Positions 58,209 through 64,000 of a DNA stretch of 64,000 bases are shown in pieces. Under the pieces are notes generated by a model that saw only the letters and a list, made by a program, of their open reading frames with translations, ran no database searches and was not told the origin of the DNA. The position numbers and the translations under genes are program-made. Origin of the DNA: Streptomyces sp. WAC08241 (GTDB lineage Bacteria; Actinomycetota; Actinomycetes; Streptomycetales; Streptomycetaceae). How positions within the stretch are numbered: the first letter of the stretch is position 1; each line of letters starts with the position of its first letter. The stretch spans positions 124,001 through 188,000 of the forward strand of contig CP042279.1 of assembly GCA_007858575.1 (NCBI GenBank), given 5' to 3'.

Positions 58209-61018
58209 TCAGAGGACCAGGTCGTAGACCTCCCAGCCGCCGCCGACCTTCACCCGGGGGAGAAGAGCGTGCTCGTGCCGGTGCCCGGGAACGTCCAGAG
58301 CGCGCCCGAGGTCTCGCGCGCGACGAAGTCCGCCCTGCCGTCCAGGTTCAGGTCGCCCGGACCGATCAGGCCCTGGTAGGCCTGCCAGCCGTTGCTGATC
58401 TTCAGCCGGGGCTGGAAGAGCGCGCTCGTGCCGGTGCCCTTGAAGATCCACATGCCGCCGGTGGTGTCGCGGGCCATCACGTCGGGCTTGCCGTCACCGG
58501 TCAGGTCGCCGGTGCCCACCAACGCGTCGTACAGGGTCCAGCCCGCACTGACCTTCACCCGCGCGGCGAACGGCGTCACCGGGTCGCCGGTGCCCTTGAA
58601 CAGCCACAGGACGCCGCTCTTCTCGCGTGCCAGCAGGTCGGCCCTGCCGTCGCCGCTGATGTCGCGGACGCCCACCATCGTGTCGTAGATCTGCCAGCCG
58701 GCGCTGACCCTGACCCGCGGCCGGAACGGCATGGACGGGTTCCCGCTGCCCGGGAAGTACCACGTGACGCCGGTGGTGTCCCGGGCGAAGACGTCCCCGG
58801 TCCCGTCCGCCCGCAGCGCGGTCATCGGGGTCACGGTGTCGTACGTGTTCCACCCGGCGCTGATCCGGTACCGCGCCAGGAACGGCGCGGAGGCGTCTCC
58901 GCTGCCCTGGTGCTGCCAGAGGACGCCGGAGGTGTCCCGGGCGAGGAGGTTGTAGCGGTCGTCCGCGGCGACCGGCTCGTCGCCGGGGCCTCGGTGACCT
59001 CGCTCTGCTTCACCCAGACGATCTTGTGGTGGAAGCGGATCGGCACGTACAGGGTGGATCCGACGACGTTCTTCTGGGCGGAGCCGAACCACTCGTCGCC
59101 CCGCACCGCCGGACCGGCCTTCACGTAGGCCTGGCCGGGGGCGAAGGTGAACCTGGTCAGGGAGGCGCCGTCGTCGGCCGGGGGCTTCAGGCCCGCGGCC
59201 GTGTAGGCGGCGGTCTCCGGGAAGGAACGGCCGTAGACCGCGGCGGCGGACAGGCCCGGCGCCACCTTCACGGTCGTGGCGCCGGACACCGGGACGGTGT
59301 ACTGGCCGCCGGGGTTCTGGAACCAGGCCTTCCGGCCCGCGTACCAGATCGCCGTCCAGTCCCCCCGGGTCTCGGCCACGACGTACCGGCCGCCGGCGCG
59401 GACCTTGTTGCCGTAGTTCGAGCCCAGGTCCACAGCGACGAGAAGTAGGGGTCGACGAGGGTCGCCGAGGCGGCCGACGGCTCCGTGCGGAGGTAGACGA
59501 AGTTCGACGGCCGGGGCGAGGCGTTCACGATCTTCTTGGTGGCCTCGTCCTCGTAGGCCAGCTCCGGCTGGTTCGCCGTGGTGAACGGCGGCACCACGCG
59601 GACCACCTGGCCGGCCCGGAGCGGACCGCCCGCTCCCTTGTCGCCCTGCGGGGCGCCCAGGAGGGACATGTAGTGGTTCCAGTCCCAGTACGGGCCCGCG
59701 TCCCAGTGGAGGTCCTTGACGCCGGCGTCCGTCTGGAGCGCCACCTCGTCGTGGCCGATGATGTGCTCGCGGTCGATCGGCACGCCGTACTTCTGCGCCA
59801 GGAACTTCACCAGTTCCGCGGAGGAACGGTACTGCGGCTCGGTGTACCAGCTCCCCTCCTTGATGGCGAAGCCCTCGTGCTCCACGCCGATGGTGTGCAT
59901 GTTGTGCGTCCAGTTGCCCGCGTGCCACGCCAGGTGCTTGTTCTCCAGCATCTGGGTGACCTGGCCGTCCTGGGCCCGGATCAGGTAGTGGGCGCTGCCG
60001 ATCCCCTTCGGGTCGGTCAGCACGTCGAGCGCGCCCTGGTAGGGGCCCTCGGTGTCGTGGATGACGATCTGGCGGATGTCCGTGCCCTGGTTCGGGCGGT
60101 CCCCGGGGTGTAGTTGCGCGAGCCGGCGGGGTCCGTCCTGACCGGTACGAAGACGCAGTTCAGGCCCGAGGGGCACTCGGGGGTCGGGACCGTCGCCGTG
60201 CTCGCGAAGCTCGCCGCCAGGGGTACGTTCGCCGGCTTGACCGGCTCCGCCGACGGGTCGGCCGGCAGGGCGACCGGCTCGCCGTCGAGGGTGACCGCCC
60301 GCTCGCCCTCCCTGATCGACTCGAAGACGCGCTTCGCGAAGAGGTCGGCGCCCTTCTTCTCCGGCGACTGGCTGTAGCGCGCCACGGCCGGGTACCAGTC
60401 GCCCGGCTCCTCGGACAGCTCGGCGCCCGCCTGCTTCTGGTAGTCGGCGAGCAGCGCGGCACCGGCCCGGATGGAGGCGCCGGTGTCGTTCCGGACGGCC
60501 TCGGTGGAGCTGCCGATCAGCTCGGCGGCCTCGTCCAGGGTGTGCAGGCGCGGGTCGTCGGTGTCGACGAGCGCCTTCTCCAGGATGCGCCGGACCTGCT
60601 CGCGGTCGAACTTCTTCGCGATCTCCGGCCGGCCGGAGCCGTCGAAGTGGTCGATCTGCTCGTCGGTGACCTTCCCGCGACGTCCCCGGGTTCGACCTTC
60701 GTGAGCCCCATCACGTTGTACGCGCCGGTCGTGCTCGGCTCGCCGTCGTGCGACTCCCAGCGGGTCTGCTGGTACGACACCGCCATCAGCACGCTCTGCG
60801 GCACGTCGAACTCGCGCGCCGCGCTCGCGAACTGCTCCTGGAGCGAGGCGCCCCCGGACGTTCCGCCCCGGACGCCCCTCCCAGGAGGCCGGGGAGGCGA
60901 CCGCGAGGCCGCCGATCGTGGCCGTGGCGACGACCGCGGCCGCCGCTCCGTAGAAGAGACGTTTCTTCTTTCGGTCCCTGCGGTGTCTCCGGCTCACGCC
61001 ACCCACCCCTGTGTTCAC
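58209..61018 (-). CDS. Secreted N-acetylmuramoyl-L-alanine amidase with C-terminal FG-GAP (VCBS-like) repeats
   Basis: About 935 residues. N-terminal signal/anchor [20 protein letters not shown] after a basic [12 protein letters not shown] helical region ([20 protein letters not shown]) precedes an Amidase_2 domain: [20 protein letters not shown] (Zn His), [15 protein letters not shown] and [18 protein letters not shown], with [14 protein letters not shown]. Five C-terminal repeats of Dxx[13 protein letters not shown] type follow. It cuts the wall between muramic acid and the peptide. Start GTG 61018 or GTG 60997. Frame breaks near 60,870, 60,690, 60,110, 59,435, 58,985 and 58,262. Confidence 0.85.
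58270..58990 (-). repeat. Five degenerate ~145-bp repeats encoding FG-GAP units
   Basis: Each unit encodes D-x-x-G-D-G-x-x-D-x-x-A-R-(D/E)-(T/K)-(T/S)-G-x-x-W followed by a F.G.G motif and a SAGW.xYD tail; period about 48 residues. Probably a beta-propeller binding part of the amidase. Confidence 0.75.
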
Positions 61019-61177
61019 CTGTGTTCGACCGTGTTGTCGAGAACTGTGTTGTCGAGAAACGGGCCGAGACTAGCACCGCTCACCGGCATGAAGATCAGCG
61101 GCCGACATTCCGGGCAGTCGTCTCAGCCACTGGTCGGTGGGACAGGACCGGACGAAGAACCCCGTAGTGTTGTCCGT

Positions 61178-62529
<1,352 letters not shown>

Positions 62530-62543
62530 GTGGTTTCTACGAC

Positions 62544-62578
62544 GATGGGGCGCGGATCCTTGTGATCCGCGCCCCATC
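62544..62578 (+). terminator. Terminator of the DAHP synthase gene
   Basis: Perfect 15-bp arms (GATGGGGCGCGGATC) with a 5-nt loop, followed by a T-rich tract. Confidence 0.9.
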
Positions 62579-62614
62579 CTCGTTTTCGGGTCTTTACGGC
62601 CCCGGTCCGGCGGG

Positions 62615-62633
62615 TAAGGTTAGGTTAACCTAA
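62615..62633 (+). promoter_or_regulatory. IdeR/DmdR1-type iron box
   Basis: TAAGGTTAGGTTAACCTAA, 19 bp, fits the DmdR/IdeR consensus TTAGGTTAGGCTCACCTAA at 16 of 19 positions; its right part is the palindrome TTAGGTTAACCTAA. It lies just before the ferredoxin-like bfd gene, so iron-loaded regulator would repress it. Confidence 0.85.
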
Positions 62634-62658
62634 ACGATCTCGGCGGGAGGTGAACCGC

Positions 62659-62910
62659 GTGTACGTCTGCTCATGCTTCGGTGTCACGGAGAAGCAGGTC
62701 AAGGAGCACGCGGACGCGGGCGCCTGCACGCCCCGGCAGATCGCCTCCGCCTGCAAGGCCGGCACGGACTGCGGTTCCTGCGTCCGCCGCATCCAGGCCA
62801 TTCTCGGGCGCGGCAACTGCCCCCGGCGCGACCTGGTGGACCGGGGCGTTCCGGCCCTGGCGGCCGAGACCGCCGCCGCTCCCGCCACCGTCCTCGGCGA
62901 AGCTGCCTGA
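62659..62910 (+). CDS. bfd: Bacterioferritin-associated ferredoxin-like (2Fe-2S)-binding protein
   Basis: About 83 residues, VYVCSCFGVTEKQVKEHADA with CSC, and CKAGTDCGSCVRRIQAIL, giving the BFD-type C-x-C...C-x2-C cluster. Bfd reduces bacterioferritin to release iron. GTG 62659 is preferred because GGGAGG lies eight bases upstream; GTG 62650 is in frame. The C-terminal tail is Ala-rich. The iron box is 26 bp upstream and the bacterioferritin gene is convergent, so the pair forms an iron release/storage unit. Confidence 0.85.
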   Translation: MYVCSCFGVTEKQVKEHADAGACTPRQIASACKAGTDCGSCVRRIQAILGRGNCPRRDLVDRGVPALAAETAAAPATVLGEAA

Positions 62911-62938
62911 CCCGGGGCCGTCCGGCCTCCGCGGGGAC

Positions 62939-63414
62939 TCAGCTCGGCTGCTCGATGAGCGTCGAGATGTAGAGCGCCTCGCCCAGCGACTCGATCAGTT
63001 CGAGCTGCGTGTCCAGGTAGTCGATGTGGTGCTCCTCGTCCGCGAGGATCTCCTCGAAGAGGTTGGCGGACGTGATGTCCCCTTGGCGCGCATGACCTCG
63101 ATGCCGCGCTTGAGGCGGTCGATCGCCTCCACCTCGACCTGGCGGTCCGCCTGGAACATCTCGGTGACGGTCTGGCCGACCCGCACGTGGAAGAGCCGCT
63201 GGTAGTTGGGCAGGCCGTCGAGCATCAGGATGCGCTCGGTCAGCTTGTCCGCGTGCTTCATCTCGTCGATGGACTCTTCACGGGTGTACTTGGCGAGCTT
63301 CGTCCACCCCTTGTTGTCCTGGATGCGGTAATGCAGCCAGTACTGGTTGATGGCGGTGAGCTCGCCGGTCAACTGCTCGTTCAGGAACTCGAGGACCTCG
63401 GGGTCGCCCTGCAT
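62939..63414 (-). CDS. bfr: Bacterioferritin
   Basis: About 158 residues, MQGDPEVLEFLNEQLTGELT, AINQYWLHYRIQDNKGWTKL, ESIDEMKHADKLTERILMLD (ferroxidase Glu and His), and, after a missing base near 63,085, LFEEILADEEHHIDYLDTQL. The ferroxidase ligands (Glu, Glu/His, Glu, Glu/His) are all visible. It stores iron as a 24-mer. GGAAGGAGCC precedes ATG 63414. Convergent with bfd. Confidence 0.93.
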
Positions 63415-63586
63415 CGCACAGGCTCCTTCCACTTCACACGGTGTGTCTACGCCATAACTGGGCAGGATGGCCGCATCCTCGCACCCCGAATGGGGGCGTC
63501 CAGTAAGTGCAGGCTTAGTGGGAGTTGCCCCAATGGTGTCGTCGGAGTGGTCGCCTGGTCATGACCATCCCTTGCGGTCTGTCACC

Positions 63587-64000
63587 ATGGATGACATGGG
63601 TCAGCCGGAGAGCGGAGTACACCGGGAAGCGGGTCGGTCGGACCGTTCGCCGGACCTCGCGGCGGACCTCCCGCCGGGACAGCGGATCCAGCGCGGCTGG
63701 CCGGTCACCCACTACGGGCCCGTCCCCAGGTTCAAGCCGGACCGCTGGGAGTTCCGCGTCTTCGGGGCGACGGCCGACGGCGACAAGCGCTGCTGGAACC
63801 ACGAGGAGTTCTCGGCCCTGCCGTTCTCCACGGTCGTGGCCGACCTGCACTGCGTCACGAAGTTCAGCATGCTCGGGGCCGAATGGGGCGGCGTCCCCGC
63901 CCGGACGATCCTGGAGCTCGCCCCGCCCGCGCCCCAGGTCACCCATGTGATGGTCTGGGCCGAGTACGGCTACAGCGCCAACATGCGGCTCGCCGACTTC
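63587..64000 (+). CDS. Sulfite oxidase-like molybdopterin-dependent oxidoreductase (5' part)
   Basis: An open frame from ATG 63587 (MDDMGQPESGVHREAGRSDR) runs off the right edge. WPVTHYGPVPRFKPDRWEFR and VVADLHCVTKFSMLGAEWGG match the small single-domain sulfite-oxidase-like proteins; the Cys of LHCVT is the expected Mo ligand. ATG 63596 is also in frame. The remaining C-terminal half is outside the window. Substrate unknown. The frame is intact as far as visible. Confidence 0.8.
   Translation, partial: MDDMGQPESGVHREAGRSDRSPDLAADLPPGQRIQRGWPVTHYGPVPRFKPDRWEFRVFGATADGDKRCWNHEEFSALPFSTVVADLHCVTKFSMLGAEWGGVPARTILELAPPAPQVTHVMVWAEYGYSANMRLADF

Overview
The window is chromosomal DNA of a Streptomyces or a very close actinomycete. 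It has very high G+C with GC-rich third codon positions, and many GTG/TTG starts and 4-bp GTGA/ATGA overlaps. It carries the actinobacterial cytochrome bcc-aa3 operons, a tryptophan leader peptide with three Trp codons, a SAM-IV riboswitch, an IdeR/DmdR1-type iron box and a MacRS-type two-component pair. From memory, the gene order follows the conserved core block of S. coelicolor around SCO2112-SCO2179. I see no prophage, insertion sequence, CRISPR array, tRNA or rRNA.

Layout. 0-8 kb: a truncated end of an unknown gene, a rhomboid-like membrane protein and a lysyltransferase-like DUF2156 membrane protein, then lower-ligand cobalamin genes (cobT, cobU, an MBL-fold protein), a secreted HtrA-type protease, a methyltransferase and DUF3043. 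8-15 kb: pspA with its PspAA partner, a two-component system and a large RND efflux permease. 15-21 kb: nadA, the Fe-S carrier erpA, a cell-surface protein, a PfkB/adenosine-type kinase and a cysteine desulfurase fused to a TusA domain. 21-31 kb: the respiratory block ctaC-ctaD-ctaF, an L,D-transpeptidase, a stand-alone receiver-like protein, then ctaE-qcrC-qcrA-qcrB. Together these encode the III-IV supercomplex. 31-41 kb: trpD, a SAM-IV-controlled aminotransferase, an AsnC-type sensor, a rhomboid protease, an NYN-domain protein, two tandem NlpC/P60 hydrolases and a lipoprotein metallopeptidase. 41-53 kb: envelope and lipid genes (GT87, PimB-like GT4, acyl-CoA ligase, phosphoesterase, SRPBCC, ArsA-like ATPase), glucokinase glkA, an endonuclease-like protein, an alpha/beta hydrolase and a PlsC-like acyltransferase. 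53-64 kb: macS-macR, D-lactate dehydrogenase, the attenuated anthranilate synthase, an FG-GAP amidase, class II DAHP synthase, bfd and bacterioferritin, and the start of a sulfite-oxidase-like protein.

One property affects the whole annotation. Roughly a hundred single-base (a few two-base) apparent deletions break the reading frames of most genes, including genes that should be essential for respiration. They fall mainly in short C or G runs, often next to CTC/GAG, so sequence error is far more likely than mass gene decay. For each affected gene I give the full span of the restored gene and note the frame breaks. Many apparent open frames across these genes are therefore chimeric.

Regulation can be read in several places. 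There is a SAM-IV switch before the class V aminotransferase. A tryptophan attenuator (leader peptide plus terminator hairpin) precedes trpE. An iron box precedes bfd. Convincing -35/-10 promoters precede both NlpC genes, and strong rho-independent-type hairpins lie at most operon ends. Two copies of a 34-bp interspersed repeat lie exactly between convergent genes. I found no clearly new multi-gene system. The best leads are the small regulatory elements, the pseudo-receiver inside the oxidase cluster, the desulfurase-TusA fusion and the palindromes at ctaC and ctaE.
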